A DNA stretch of 64,000 bases from JASBTN01 sp965228805 (GTDB lineage Bacteria > Pseudomonadota > Alphaproteobacteria > Rhodobacterales > Rhodobacteraceae). Shown piece by piece: positions 35,718 through 46,507 of this stretch (position 1 is its first letter; each line of letters opens with the position of its first letter). The stretch is from NCBI RefSeq assembly GCF_965228805.1, contig NZ_CBDDIE010000003.1, positions 2,232,001 to 2,296,000 on the forward strand, given 5' to 3'. The notes beneath the pieces are model-generated. The model worked only from the letters and a program-made list of their open reading frames with translations, did no database searches and was not told where the DNA came from. The translations under genes and the position numbers were made by a program.

Positions 35718-36374
35718 ATGACAACACCTGCACCCCAGGCGGGCGAGCGTCCCCATTCCACGGCACACGCCCGCGACGATGGTCGGCTTTCGGCCCCCTC
35801 GGCGGCCCGCAATGCGGCGCCGATCCTGGAGGTTTTGGCCCGTCACGTGCCTGATGCGGGCTATGCGCTGGAGATCGCCTCGGGAACTGGCGAACATGCG
35901 GTGGCCTGCGCCAAGGCTTTCCCGGGCGTGGTCTGGCAGCCCACGGATATCGACGCGGACCGGCTGGTCTCGATCGACAGCTGGCGTGCGGTCAAGGGGC
36001 ACCGCAACATGCGGCTGGCGCAGCATCTGGATGCCTCGACCCCGGACTGGTGCGCGCCGGGGTTCAATTTCTTCCTGACCGTGAACCTCTTGCACCTGAT
36101 CCCTGAAGCGGCGGTCGAGAACCTGATCCGTGGCATCGCGCGCAGCCTGGAACCCGGCGGGCGCTGGGCGCTCTACGGTCCGTTCCGCACTGGCGGCGGG
36201 TTCCGCAGTGAGGGAGATCTGACCTTCCACGAAAGCCTGACAGCCCATGATCCGGCGATTGGCTACAAGGACTTGGAATGGGTCGAGGGCCTGGCGCGGG
36301 ACGTAGGGCTTACCCGCCGCGAGTTGGTCGAAATGCCCGCCAACAATCTCATGCTGATCACCGAACGCAGTTGA
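35718..36374 (+). CDS. DUF938 family class I SAM-dependent methyltransferase-like protein
   Basis: 218 residues from the ATG at 35718. After a short polar N-terminus come RLSAPSAARNAAPILEVLAR and the SAM-binding LEIASGTGEHAVACAKAFP, then WQPTDID and FFLTVNLLHLI, the DUF938 pattern. Substrate unknown. Divergent from gloB with a 63-bp shared promoter gap. Confidence 0.88.
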   Translation: MTTPAPQAGERPHSTAHARDDGRLSAPSAARNAAPILEVLARHVPDAGYALEIASGTGEHAVACAKAFPGVVWQPTDIDADRLVSIDSWRAVKGHRNMRLAQHLDASTPDWCAPGFNFFLTVNLLHLIPEAAVENLIRGIARSLEPGGRWALYGPFRTGGGFRSEGDLTFHESLTAHDPAIGYKDLEWVEGLARDVGLTRRELVEMPANNLMLITERS

Positions 36375-36477
36375 TCTCACCGGGCGGGTGCGGCGGTGTC
36401 GAGGGTCATGGACCTTTTGCAACAATCCGCTAAGCTCGCCCCTGACAAATCGTCCCTGAAACCCGGCGAGAGGCCCC

Positions 36478-37242
36478 ATGCATCTGGACGTTCAGGATCT
36501 GCGCAACTTCTATTATCGCAGCACGCTGGGCCGTGCTGCGCAGAAGGCCGTGCGCGACCAGGTGACCGCGCTGTGGGATCCGGCGCGGGCCCGGGGCGAA
36601 ACGGTGGTGGGCTTTGGCTTTGCCGTGCCGCTGTTGCGCCCCTATCTGAACCACGCCCGCCGGGTCATGGGGCTGATGCCCGCGCCACAGGGGGTGATGC
36701 CCTGGCCCGCGGGCATGCCCAATGTGTCTTCGCTGGTCGAGGAGTATCTCTGGCCGGTCGATACCGGGGTGGCGGACAAGCTGGTGCTGATGCACGGGCT
36801 GGAAACCGCCTCCGACTCTGCGCTGTTGCTGGAGGAATGCTACCGGGTGCTCGGCCCCGGTGGGCGGGCGCTGTTCGTGGTGCCGAACCGGACCGGGCTC
36901 TGGTCGCGGTCTGACAAGACGCCCTTCGGCTTTGGGCGGCCCTATACAAGTTCGCAGTTGGAAAGCCAGCTGCGCTATCACGGGCTGATCCCGGAACGCC
37001 ACATGACCGCGCTTTATCAGCCGCCCTCGGCTCGGCGGTTCTGGCTGAAGACCGGCCCGATGTGGGAACGCCTGGGCACCCGCACCCCGATCCTGATGGC
37101 GGGGGGCGTCTTGATGGTCGAAGCCTCGAAACAGATCCCGGCGCCGCGCCGCCCGGGCCTTGCGCAGCGCGTGCGCAAGCCGCTCAAGGTGCTCGAAGGG
37201 CTGGGCCAGCCGGTGCCGGAACCGACGGGGAGGTCCGCCTAG
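36478..37242 (+). CDS. Class I SAM-dependent methyltransferase family protein
   Basis: 254 residues. The N-terminus MHLDVQDLRNFYYRSTLGR and the segment ETVVGFGFAVPLL (SAM-binding region, poorly conserved) are followed by LVLMHGLETASDSALLLEECYRVLGPGGRALFVVPNRTGLWSR, a methyltransferase-fold core. This type often sits next to gloB in alphaproteobacteria, as here. The substrate is unknown. Confidence 0.82.
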   Translation: MHLDVQDLRNFYYRSTLGRAAQKAVRDQVTALWDPARARGETVVGFGFAVPLLRPYLNHARRVMGLMPAPQGVMPWPAGMPNVSSLVEEYLWPVDTGVADKLVLMHGLETASDSALLLEECYRVLGPGGRALFVVPNRTGLWSRSDKTPFGFGRPYTSSQLESQLRYHGLIPERHMTALYQPPSARRFWLKTGPMWERLGTRTPILMAGGVLMVEASKQIPAPRRPGLAQRVRKPLKVLEGLGQPVPEPTGRSA

Positions 37243-37260
37243 CCAGGGCGCACGCTTCCG

Positions 37261-38541
37261 CTAGTAGGCCCATGGAGGAACCCAACTTGTGGGAAGCTGG
37301 GTAACCTCGCGGTTCACGGTGATGTCCGGGTCTTCGTTATAGCCGTCCCTGATGTCTGGCGTCGCCCCGTCTAAAACCGAGTACGATCCCAGATCCATCA
37401 CCAGGAACCTCTGATCTGTTTCCGGGTCATGCGCGTCCCCCTGACCCAAGTAATACACGATGCGGTGCTCCCGGTGATACCAATCCTCACCACTCTCGCT
37501 CGTCCACTCCAGTTGCACATAGACCTGGCCCTCCACATCCTTGTCCAACTCGATTGTCAGGCTGTCTTCTTCCGAGAAGTAATCGATTTCGGTGGTCGTG
37601 CCCGCCGCAACACTGTCGGCGGTCACATGAAGGGTGATCTGGTCCGCCCCATGCCCCGACAAGATTTGGTCCGGCGCGGTGACGTCGATGACATCATCTC
37701 CGTCCCCCGTGTTGATGATCATGTTGTCCGCCGTCCCGATCACGCTGTCATTCCCGCCCGCGGTCTTGATGACGCCAGCGCTCTGGTCGATCAGGGTCAC
37801 GTTGTCATCCCCAGCGCTGCCAACCAGCCAGCTGGCGTCCTCGATGGTCACATCGCCGCCAGGGGCGTGGACAAGGTCAAGCGGTTCATGCACTCCCAAG
37901 ACCCACCCGTCGTCCGTTGCTTCCCAGAAGGTTCCACGGGTAAAGATCACGTCATCTGGATCAAATTCGGAAACCCCTTGCAGGCGGAATATGGTGGAAA
38001 AGGTTTTCGCTTCGAATTCGTAGGATACGATGACATCCGTGAAACTCCCATCCTCGGATGGTGTTGCAGTGACGCCGCTTGGCTGCCACGACAAGCCAGC
38101 CGGAGGGGAGACCGCCAACAGGTCTTCTTCGGGGTCGAAATCGGTAATCTCAAAAACCTCGTCGCGCCCGGCGCGGTAGGAGTCATCAGACAGGAAGAAA
38201 TCGGATCCTTCGCCGCCTGTCAGAACCGGGTCGCCGCTGGAGAGGTTACGCTGCAGCAGAAACAGGTCATCACCGCCGCCGCCCTCGACTGGAGCATCGT
38301 GACGGGTCGCGTCCGACTCCAATATGTCGTTCCCTTCGGTTGCCGTGTCTCTGATGTGTCGCACCTCCGCGCCACCCGCGCCTTCACCTGCACGGTAAGT
38401 GTCGACCCACTCCTCGATGCTTTCGGGATCGGATGTATCAAGCGCGGTCTCGTCCTCTGCCGAGCCATTTCCGTCAAACGCATCCCACAGCGCCCAACCG
38501 GCGCCGAGCCCCAGAAGGCCGAGCAGTACTGTCAAGCCCAC
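37261..38541 (-). CDS. Membrane-anchored RTX-like calcium-binding repeat protein, paralog 1
   Basis: 426 residues, very acidic. The first 19 residues, with LLGLLGLGAGWALWDAF, form one membrane segment without a clear cleavage site. Beyond it lie scattered nonapeptide-type repeats (GGGGDDLFLL, GGEGSDFFLS, GDGDDVIDV) and segments such as ITDFDPEEDLLAV and LQGVSEFDPDDVIF that recur in the neighbouring gene. No type I secretion genes or C-terminal RTX secretion domain are evident. Function unknown; calcium binding is inferred. Confidence 0.8.
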   Translation of the reverse strand: MGLTVLLGLLGLGAGWALWDAFDGNGSAEDETALDTSDPESIEEWVDTYRAGEGAGGAEVRHIRDTATEGNDILESDATRHDAPVEGGGGDDLFLLQRNLSSGDPVLTGGEGSDFFLSDDSYRAGRDEVFEITDFDPEEDLLAVSPPAGLSWQPSGVTATPSEDGSFTDVIVSYEFEAKTFSTIFRLQGVSEFDPDDVIFTRGTFWEATDDGWVLGVHEPLDLVHAPGGDVTIEDASWLVGSAGDDNVTLIDQSAGVIKTAGGNDSVIGTADNMIINTGDGDDVIDVTAPDQILSGHGADQITLHVTADSVAAGTTTEIDYFSEEDSLTIELDKDVEGQVYVQLEWTSESGEDWYHREHRIVYYLGQGDAHDPETDQRFLVMDLGSYSVLDGATPDIRDGYNEDPDITVNREVTQLPTSWVPPWAY

Positions 38542-38634
38542 GTTTTATCTCGCTTAAAATCGAATCCACTCAATCGGCAGTTTAGCGGTCCGGTGGGTCG
38601 AACGAAGGGTCAGCGGCGCGGACTCCATGTCGCA

Positions 38635-40059
38635 TCACGCCGCGTGAACGGACAGCGTGTCCTGCGACAGGACTGGTATGCCGTAGCTGATATCCGGGTC
38701 CAGATTGTCTTCGTAGGCGTAGTAGAAACTGCCGTCGTCGGAGTTCTGCCGCAGCTCGAACGTGCCAATCTCGATTGTCGCGATCGGGGTCAGGGCATCG
38801 AGGTCGGGGTCCGCCTCGTCGCTCAGATAGACGTTCAGATGCACCGTGCCTTCGTGGGTTTGGCCATAGGAGGTGTCTGTGACGGTGCTGTATCTGATAT
38901 GTGCGCCTTGGGGCAGGTCCTCATCCACCGCGATGTGCAGGCTGTCCTCTTCATCGGTCAGGTTGATAATTGCCGGGTCGCTCGGCGCGTCGGGTGTGAC
39001 CACCAGGGTCAGGCTGTCCACCCCCGGACCGCCATCAACCTCGGCGCCCGTGCCGAAGGTGATCATGTCATCGCCTTCGCCCCCCAAAAGCGTGCCCGTG
39101 GCATGGGTGACGTCTATCACGTCATCACCTGCGCCGCCGTCCACCGCGATGCTTCCCGCCGCGCCTGACGTACCGACGGCGCCAGTCAGGGTATCATTGC
39201 CGTCCCCCAGCACCGTGATGCTGCCCGCAGCCCCCGTGATATCCACAAGGTCATCGCCCGCGCCCAGGTCCATGTAACCGCCCGCCTCCTGGGTCTCGAC
39301 GTCCGCTTCGTCACTGCCGGCCTCGACCCAGGTGGTCGGTGTGCTGAGGGCAAGGGGATCGAAGAAATCCGGGATGCCTGGCTGGGCATCGGGCTGGTCA
39401 AACTCCTCGACAAAGCGGATGCTGTCGGGGTCGAATTCGCTGATCCCGTGCAGGCGGATTGTGGTTTCAGCATCGTCCCGTGTCAAAACAAGGTCCACAT
39501 AGGGGGCGTCATCCGTGCCGCCTGCGATGGTCGTGATACTGTCCAGCCCACCGTCCAGTGCATCGCAGATGGTGATCTCGTCCTCATCCGGATTGAAATC
39601 CAGGAACTCGGGGAACCCGACATGGCCTATGTCGTTCAGGCTGATCACCGCCACATCGCGCCCTTCGCCCCCGGCGAAACGCAGCGATTGGTCATTGTCG
39701 AGCGTGCTGTCATACAGACCCGAGGCCGAGAACGGGTCGTGGTTCAACGAAATCAGATCATCGCCAGTCCCGGCGTCGAGCACACCGTCCGACGCGGTCG
39801 CGCCATGAACCAGCAGCAGGTCATCCCCCGCGGTTCCCTGTGTCGCATCGTGGAAATCGTCGGTGAAACTGGGGCGGAACTCATCGAAGAAGGTATTGAG
39901 CTCGTCCAGTGTGTCCGTGTCGACGGGATCGGTGCTGCCATGTGACACTTGGGGTTCTGGTTCAGGGGCGGGTTCGGCATCATCCTTTTCGTCGAGTATA
40001 TCCCACATGGCCCAGCCCGCACCCAGGCCCAACAATCCCAACAGCAACAACGGTCCCAC
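38635..40059 (-). CDS. Membrane-anchored RTX-like calcium-binding repeat protein, paralog 2
   Basis: 474 residues, acidic. It starts with MGPLLLLGLLGLGAGWAMWD, nearly the same anchor as the downstream paralog. A Pro/Glu-rich spacer (about 25-45) follows, then repeats DAGTGDDLISL, DLGAGDDLVDI, DGGAGDDVIDV and GGEGDDMITF. LHGISEFDPDSIRF matches LQGVSEFDPDDVIF in the paralog. The two genes lie 93 bp apart on one strand and probably arose by duplication. Function unknown. Confidence 0.8.
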   Translation of the reverse strand: MGPLLLLGLLGLGAGWAMWDILDEKDDAEPAPEPEPQVSHGSTDPVDTDTLDELNTFFDEFRPSFTDDFHDATQGTAGDDLLLVHGATASDGVLDAGTGDDLISLNHDPFSASGLYDSTLDNDQSLRFAGGEGRDVAVISLNDIGHVGFPEFLDFNPDEDEITICDALDGGLDSITTIAGGTDDAPYVDLVLTRDDAETTIRLHGISEFDPDSIRFVEEFDQPDAQPGIPDFFDPLALSTPTTWVEAGSDEADVETQEAGGYMDLGAGDDLVDITGAAGSITVLGDGNDTLTGAVGTSGAAGSIAVDGGAGDDVIDVTHATGTLLGGEGDDMITFGTGAEVDGGPGVDSLTLVVTPDAPSDPAIINLTDEEDSLHIAVDEDLPQGAHIRYSTVTDTSYGQTHEGTVHLNVYLSDEADPDLDALTPIATIEIGTFELRQNSDDGSFYYAYEDNLDPDISYGIPVLSQDTLSVHAA

Positions 40060-40454
40060 GGCCGCACCTCGTGAATCACGAACAAAGAGTCTCGCAAGAG
40101 TTTAGTTCGTGACGACGGAACGATAAAGCGCAGATCCGGAAACGCACTGTGAAAGCTACGCAATATCGCAGGCCGGTATGCGGTGGTATGCAAAAAATGT
40201 CAGGCGATTCTGCATCTGTTCAATAAGTGATTTTGCCTTGCTCAGTGGGCTTTACGCCCACACGGTGGCGAATGCCTTGAAAACAAGGGCGAGAATGTTG
40301 GCGTTAAACTACGCCAAGCCCGTTGCCTCAATAGCATTGCTCTGTTACACCCCACGCGATTTTGATGAAACCGTGCAACCGCGCGGCATCGCAGGCCGCC
40401 CCGACTTGCCGCCCGGCAGGTCACGATGGGGCTCAAAGACATGGAAGGGTGGAC
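40060..40454. promoter_or_regulatory. Promoter region of the F1 ATP synthase operon, with palindromes
   Basis: 395 bp with no convincing gene. It has a hairpin GTGGGC-TTTAC-GCCCAC (40245-40261) and a perfect inverted repeat TTGGCGT-N6-ACGCCAA (40298-40317). The latter lies 5 bp before a weak -35-like TTGCCT (40323-40328). It presumably contains the promoters for atpHAGDC (rightward) and for the RTX paralog 2 gene (leftward). Confidence 0.5.
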
Positions 40455-41015
40455 GTGTCCGAACCAGTCTCGATCTCACAGGGTATTGCCCAACGCTACG
40501 CCACGGCGATCATCGACCTGGCGAAAGAAGGCAAAGGCCTTAAAGCGGTGGAGGGCGATGTCGACGCCCTGGACGCCGCACTGACCGAAAGCAGCGAATT
40601 CGTTGACCTGATCAACTCGCCGGTTCTGAGCCGCGAGGAACAGGCCACCGCGATGGCTGCCATCGCCAAGAAGATGAAACTCTCGCCGACGATGACGAAC
40701 ACGCTGGGCCTGATGGCCGAGAAGCGTCGTCTGTTCGTGCTGCCTCAGCTGACCGCCGCCTTGCGCGCCGCGATCGCCGAGGACAAGGGCGAAGTGACCG
40801 CCGAAGTGACCGCCGCCAAGGCGATGACCAAGGCCCAACAAGACAAACTCGCCAAGGCGCTGAAAGCGACCATCGGCAAGGATGTGAAAGTTAATGTGGC
40901 CGTCGATGAAGCTCTCATCGGCGGTCTTGTCGTCAAGGTGGGTTCGAAGATGATCGATACGTCGATCGCTTCGAAACTCGATGCACTGCAGAATTCCATG
41001 AAAGAGGTCGGATAA
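40455..41015 (+). CDS. atpH: F1 ATP synthase delta subunit
   Basis: 186 residues from a GTG at 40455 (GGAAGG 6 nt before; an in-frame GTG at 40449 is too close to it). The N-terminus SEPVSISQGIAQRYATAI matches alphaproteobacterial delta subunits, and the C-terminal VDEALIGGLVVKVGSKMIDTS is the family signature. It links the F1 head to the peripheral stalk. First gene of the atpHAGDC operon; Fo genes are not in the window, as usual in this group. Confidence 0.95.
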   Translation: MSEPVSISQGIAQRYATAIIDLAKEGKGLKAVEGDVDALDAALTESSEFVDLINSPVLSREEQATAMAAIAKKMKLSPTMTNTLGLMAEKRRLFVLPQLTAALRAAIAEDKGEVTAEVTAAKAMTKAQQDKLAKALKATIGKDVKVNVAVDEALIGGLVVKVGSKMIDTSIASKLDALQNSMKEVG

Positions 41016-42553
41016 TGGGTATCCAAGCAGCCGAAATCTCTGCGATCCTTAAGGAGCAGATCAAGAACTTTGGCCAGGAGGCCGAAGTGGCCGAAGTCGG
41101 CCGCGTGCTTTCCGTCGGTGACGGTATTGCCCGCGTGCATGGCCTGGACAACGTGCAGGCCGGTGAAATGGTCGAATTCCCCGGTGGTATCCGGGGCATG
41201 GCCCTGAACCTGGAAGCCGACAACGTCGGTGTGGTTATCTTCGGGTCGGACCGCGACATTAAAGAAGGTGACACGGTCAAGCGCACCAACTCGATCGTGG
41301 ACGTTCCCGCCGGCGAAGGCCTGCTGGGGCGCGTTGTCGACGGTCTGGGCAACCCGATCGACGGCAAGGGTCCGATCGAAGCCAAAGAGCGCAAGATCGC
41401 TGACGTCAAAGCCCCGGGCATCATCCCGCGTAAATCGGTGCACGAGCCGATGGCAACCGGCCTGAAATCGGTCGACGCGATGATCCCGATCGGCCGCGGC
41501 CAGCGCGAGTTGATCATCGGCGACCGTCAGACCGGCAAGACCGCCGTGGCCCTGGACGCGATCCTGAACCAGAAATCCTACAACGACGCCGCCGGCGACG
41601 ATGAATCGAAAAAGCTGTACTGCGTCTATGTCGCCGTCGGCCAGAAGCGTTCGACCGTTGCCCAGCTGGTGAAGAAGCTGGAAGAAACCGGCGCGATCGA
41701 ATACTCGATCGTCGTGGCCGCCACCGCCTCGGACCCCGCGCCGATGCAGTTCCTGGCCCCCTACGCCGCCACCGCCATGGCGGAATACTTCCGCGACAAC
41801 GGCAAGCACGCCCTGATCATCTACGATGACCTGTCCAAACAGGCCGTCTCGTACCGTCAGATGTCGCTGCTGCTGCGCCGCCCGCCGGGGCGTGAAGCTT
41901 ATCCGGGTGACGTTTTCTACCTCCACTCGCGTCTGCTGGAACGTTCGGCCAAGCTGAACGAAGACTTCGGTGCAGGTTCGCTGACCGCTCTGCCGATCAT
42001 CGAAACCCAGGGCGGCGACGTGTCGGCGTTTATTCCGACCAACGTGATCTCGATCACCGACGGCCAGATCTTCCTGGAAACCGAACTGTTCTACCAGGGC
42101 ATCCGCCCCGCCGTGAACACCGGTCTGTCGGTGTCGCGCGTGGGTTCGTCGGCCCAGACCAAGGCGATGTCCTCGGTTGCCGGTCCGGTGAAACTGTCGC
42201 TGGCTCAGTACCGCGAGATGGCTGCCTTCGCGCAGTTCGGCTCGGACCTGGACGCCGCCACCCAGCAGCTGCTGGCCCGTGGTGCCCGCCTGACCGAACT
42301 GATGAAACAGCCGCAGTACTCGCCGCTGACCAACGCCGAGATCGTCTGCGTCATCTACGCCGGCACCAACGGCTACCTGGACAAGGTCGACCTGAAAGAG
42401 GTCGGTCGCTTCGAGCAGGGCCTGCTGAACCACCTGCGCACCAACTGCGCCGATCTGCTGGCCGACATCACCGACAACGACCGCAAGGTCAAAGGTGAGC
42501 TGGAAGACAAGGTCAAGGCCGCACTGGACGCGTTCGCCGCTGATTTCGCTTAA
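41015..42553 (+). CDS. atpA: F1 ATP synthase alpha subunit
   Basis: 512 residues, starting at an ATG overlapping the atpH stop (TAATG). Nucleotide-binding P-loop GDRQTGKTAVALD (about residues 169-181), IYDDLSKQAVSYRQMSLLLRRPPGREAYPGDVFY and LPIIETQGGDVSAFIPTNVISITDGQ are conserved alpha-subunit regions. Non-catalytic nucleotide-binding subunit of the alpha3-beta3 head. Confidence 0.98.
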   Translation: MGIQAAEISAILKEQIKNFGQEAEVAEVGRVLSVGDGIARVHGLDNVQAGEMVEFPGGIRGMALNLEADNVGVVIFGSDRDIKEGDTVKRTNSIVDVPAGEGLLGRVVDGLGNPIDGKGPIEAKERKIADVKAPGIIPRKSVHEPMATGLKSVDAMIPIGRGQRELIIGDRQTGKTAVALDAILNQKSYNDAAGDDESKKLYCVYVAVGQKRSTVAQLVKKLEETGAIEYSIVVAATASDPAPMQFLAPYAATAMAEYFRDNGKHALIIYDDLSKQAVSYRQMSLLLRRPPGREAYPGDVFYLHSRLLERSAKLNEDFGAGSLTALPIIETQGGDVSAFIPTNVISITDGQIFLETELFYQGIRPAVNTGLSVSRVGSSAQTKAMSSVAGPVKLSLAQYREMAAFAQFGSDLDAATQQLLARGARLTELMKQPQYSPLTNAEIVCVIYAGTNGYLDKVDLKEVGRFEQGLLNHLRTNCADLLADITDNDRKVKGELEDKVKAALDAFAADFA

Positions 42554-42568
42554 GGGGGACTAAGGGCA

Positions 42569-43444
42569 ATGCCGAGTCTCAAGGACCTTAAAAACAGGAT
42601 CGAAAGCGTCAAGTCGACGCGGAAGATCACCAAGGCCATGCAGATGGTGGCCGCCGCAAAACTGCGGCGGGCACAGGAAGCAGCCGAGGCCTCGCGCCCC
42701 TATGCCGAACGGTTCAATGCCGTGATGGCGGGGCTGGCGGCGTCGGCGGGCGGCGAAGATGCGCCCAAGCTTCTGGCAGGCACCGGCAGCGATCAGGTCC
42801 ACCTTCTGGTGGTCATGACCGCTGAACGCGGCCTCTGCGGTGGCTTCAACAGCTCGATCGTCAAAATGGCCCGTGCGAAAGCTGAAGAGCTGCTCGCCCA
42901 GGGCAAGACGGTGAAGATGCTGACCGTTGGCAAGAAGGGCCGCGAGCAGCTGAAGCGCGAATACGAGGACATGATGGTCGACCACGTCGATCTGACCGAA
43001 GTAAAGCGCATCGGCTACGCCAACGCTCAAGGCATCGCGACCGACCTCATCAACCGTTTCAACGGTGGCGAGTTCGATGTGGCGACGATCTTCTACAACA
43101 CGTTCGAAAACGTCGTGACCCAGATCCCGACCGAAAAGCAGGTCATCCCGGCCAGCTTCGAGGCGGAAGAAGGCGCTGACGAAGGCTCGACCGTCTATGA
43201 CTACGAGCCCTCGGAAGAAGGCATCCTGGCCACGCTGCTGCCCAGCGGTGTTGCCACGGCCATCTTCTCGGCCCTGCTGGAGAACGCCGCGTCCGAGCAA
43301 GGCGCGCGGATGTCCGCCATGGACAACGCGACGCGCAACGCGGGCGACATGATCGACAAGCTGACCATCGAGTTCAACCGCTCGCGTCAGGCCGTCATCA
43401 CCAACGAGCTTATCGAAATCATTTCGGGCGCCGAGGCGCTCTAA
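42569..43444 (+). CDS. atpG: F1 ATP synthase gamma subunit
   Basis: 291 residues. Typical termini: PSLKDLKNRIESVKSTRKITKAMQMVAAAKLRRAQ at the start and MSAMDNATRNAGDMIDKLTIEFNRSRQAVITNELIEIISGAEAL at the end form the rotating coiled-coil axle. It lies 15 bp after atpA. Confidence 0.97.
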   Translation: MPSLKDLKNRIESVKSTRKITKAMQMVAAAKLRRAQEAAEASRPYAERFNAVMAGLAASAGGEDAPKLLAGTGSDQVHLLVVMTAERGLCGGFNSSIVKMARAKAEELLAQGKTVKMLTVGKKGREQLKREYEDMMVDHVDLTEVKRIGYANAQGIATDLINRFNGGEFDVATIFYNTFENVVTQIPTEKQVIPASFEAEEGADEGSTVYDYEPSEEGILATLLPSGVATAIFSALLENAASEQGARMSAMDNATRNAGDMIDKLTIEFNRSRQAVITNELIEIISGAEAL

Positions 43445-43462
43445 CCGAACCGGAGTAACAAC

Positions 43463-44887
<1,425 letters not shown>

Positions 44888-44904
44888 TCTGAAGGAGGCC
44901 CATC

Positions 44905-45315
44905 ATGGCTGACACGATGCAATTCGACCTGGTCTCGCCCGAGCGGAAGCTGTCTTCCGTCCAGGCGAGCGCGGTGCAGCTGCCCGGGGCCGAAGGCGAC
45001 ATGACGGCAATGCCCGATCACGCGCCGACCATCACCACCCTGCGGCCGGGCATCGTGCGTGTCCAGTCGCCGGAAGGTGACGCGGACTATGTGGTGACCG
45101 GTGGTTTCGCCGAGATCAATGCCGCTGGCACCTCGGTTCTGGCCGAACGCGCCGTGCCGGTGTCGGAGTTCAACCAGGATACCCTGGACGAGTTCATGAC
45201 CGATGCGGTCAACGCCCGCGACAATGCCACGCCCGAGATGCTGGACGACCTGGCGAAACGGGCGACCGAACTGGCTGGCGTGGCTGCCGAGCTTGGCCTG
45301 AACGCCAACAGCTGA
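44905..45315 (+). CDS. atpC: F1 ATP synthase epsilon subunit
   Basis: 136 residues. The N-terminal beta-sandwich has FDLVSPERKLSSVQASAVQLPGAEGDMTAMPDHAPTITTLRPG; the C-terminal helical part is short. It links the axle to the c-ring and modulates ATP hydrolysis. AAGGAGG precedes the ATG; a strong terminator follows. Confidence 0.96.
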   Translation: MADTMQFDLVSPERKLSSVQASAVQLPGAEGDMTAMPDHAPTITTLRPGIVRVQSPEGDADYVVTGGFAEINAAGTSVLAERAVPVSEFNQDTLDEFMTDAVNARDNATPEMLDDLAKRATELAGVAAELGLNANS

Positions 45316-45337
45316 ACGCAGCGCGAACGAGATAAGG

Positions 45338-45368
45338 AAGCCCCGCCCGACGGCGGGGCTTTTCGTTT
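45338..45368 (+). terminator. Intrinsic terminator of the atp operon
   Basis: Perfect 10-bp arms AAGCCCCGCC / GGCGGGGCTT with a CGAC loop, followed by TTCGTTT. Confidence 0.93.
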
Positions 45369-45390
45369 GTTCCAGAGGTGGGATTTCGGG

Positions 45391-46371
45391 TTAGTCTGCC
45401 CCGGAGGTTTCCGGTCTTCCCATCGGGGACCTGCGCGGTTGCCGGGTTCGTGCGTGCTTTGGCCGCGGGGTGGATTTCGGAACCAGCGTGGGTTCAATCC
45501 GGGATTTTGCCAGCAAGGACTTCTGTGTTCCTGGTCCGAGCATCCCTCCGAAGTAGACCACCCCGAACCCCTCATGGACCGCTTCTAACCGGGCGGGTAG
45601 GACCAGGTGGTTCACGATAAGATGCGCATCGATACACGGAGCCTGCGCCTCCATGCGCAGGGACAGTTCGGGGCTTTCCGGTTGGAACCGGCACCCTTTA
45701 CGCCCCAGGATCGACATATGGCCAGGGATCACGTCCACCCCAATCTTCAATCGGGCCGGGACCCAGCATTTACGGCGGTTGAACAGCAGAGCGAATATCC
45801 AGACATAGCCCAGCCGCATCAGGTAGATGGTGCCAACCACGGATACCAGCGTGACCGGAACCATGCCCAGGCGCAGAGCAACATTGCCTGCCCCGCCGCT
45901 GCCCGTGAACAACCCTGCTTCGTCACCGGACGGGCCCGCGCCGCCATGTGTCTTGCTGCCGTTGCCCGCCATCTCCAGCCGCGCTTCTGCGGCGCAGACA
46001 CGTTCGCGCAGCTTTTCGACCCGCCGCAGGCGCAGCCGGGTGACGTTCTGGCTCATGACAAGCCGGTTCTGCGCCACGGTGCGCGCTTCACGGATCAACA
46101 TGTCGACGGCGTGGGTATTTGCGGGGTAGCCTGCCTCGCGCAACCGGTCAGCCACGTCCGGGGGGGACACCCGTTGGGCGCGTCGGTACAGGTCGGCTGC
46201 GTCGGAACTGCTGATCCCGTCAGGCCGCGCCATGGCACTTTCCATCGCCTCGACAAGCCGCCCAACCTCGGCGGTCAGAATGCACTGCGCCGCTGTCTGC
46301 CCGGTCAAGAGCAGGCTGAACAGCACCGCGAGAATGAGGCGCGGCTTTATCTGATGTCGACCTTCAATCAT
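45391..46371 (-). CDS. Membrane protein with possible degenerate PilZ-like C-terminal domain
   Basis: 326 residues from the ATG at 46371, which begins a signal peptide (residues about 10-30, ending TGQTAAQ). A helical periplasmic part (about 30-150, with RLRLRRVEKLRERVCAAEARLEM), a Gly-rich spacer and a second hydrophobic segment (LGMVPVTLVSVVGTIYLMRL, about 170-200) follow. The cytoplasmic C-terminus has RRKCWVPARL, GHMSILGRKGCRF and FGVVYFGGML, faintly reminiscent of the PilZ c-di-GMP fold. That reading is tentative. Divergent from the MFS gene. Confidence 0.65.
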   Translation of the reverse strand: MIEGRHQIKPRLILAVLFSLLLTGQTAAQCILTAEVGRLVEAMESAMARPDGISSSDAADLYRRAQRVSPPDVADRLREAGYPANTHAVDMLIREARTVAQNRLVMSQNVTRLRLRRVEKLRERVCAAEARLEMAGNGSKTHGGAGPSGDEAGLFTGSGGAGNVALRLGMVPVTLVSVVGTIYLMRLGYVWIFALLFNRRKCWVPARLKIGVDVIPGHMSILGRKGCRFQPESPELSLRMEAQAPCIDAHLIVNHLVLPARLEAVHEGFGVVYFGGMLGPGTQKSLLAKSRIEPTLVPKSTPRPKHARTRQPRRSPMGRPETSGAD

Positions 46372-46507
46372 GGGGCGAGTCTCGCTGAAAAGAGCAAACA
46401 ACAGGTAAACATCTGCTGGAGGGCGCGGCCCCCCTTGCCCCAGGGCGTGCAAACCCTCACATAGGGACGCACGCAGGGACCATCAGGTCCGCGGGTCGGA
46501 GGGTTCG

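Noticed and set aside
37261..40059. Secreted RTX toxin locus
   Set aside because: No type I secretion genes, no acyltransferase, and an N-terminal anchor in place of a C-terminal secretion signal.
40178..40543. 121-codon open frame upstream of atpH
   Set aside because: It overlaps the promoter region and atpH start, lacks a ribosome-binding site and shows no domain.
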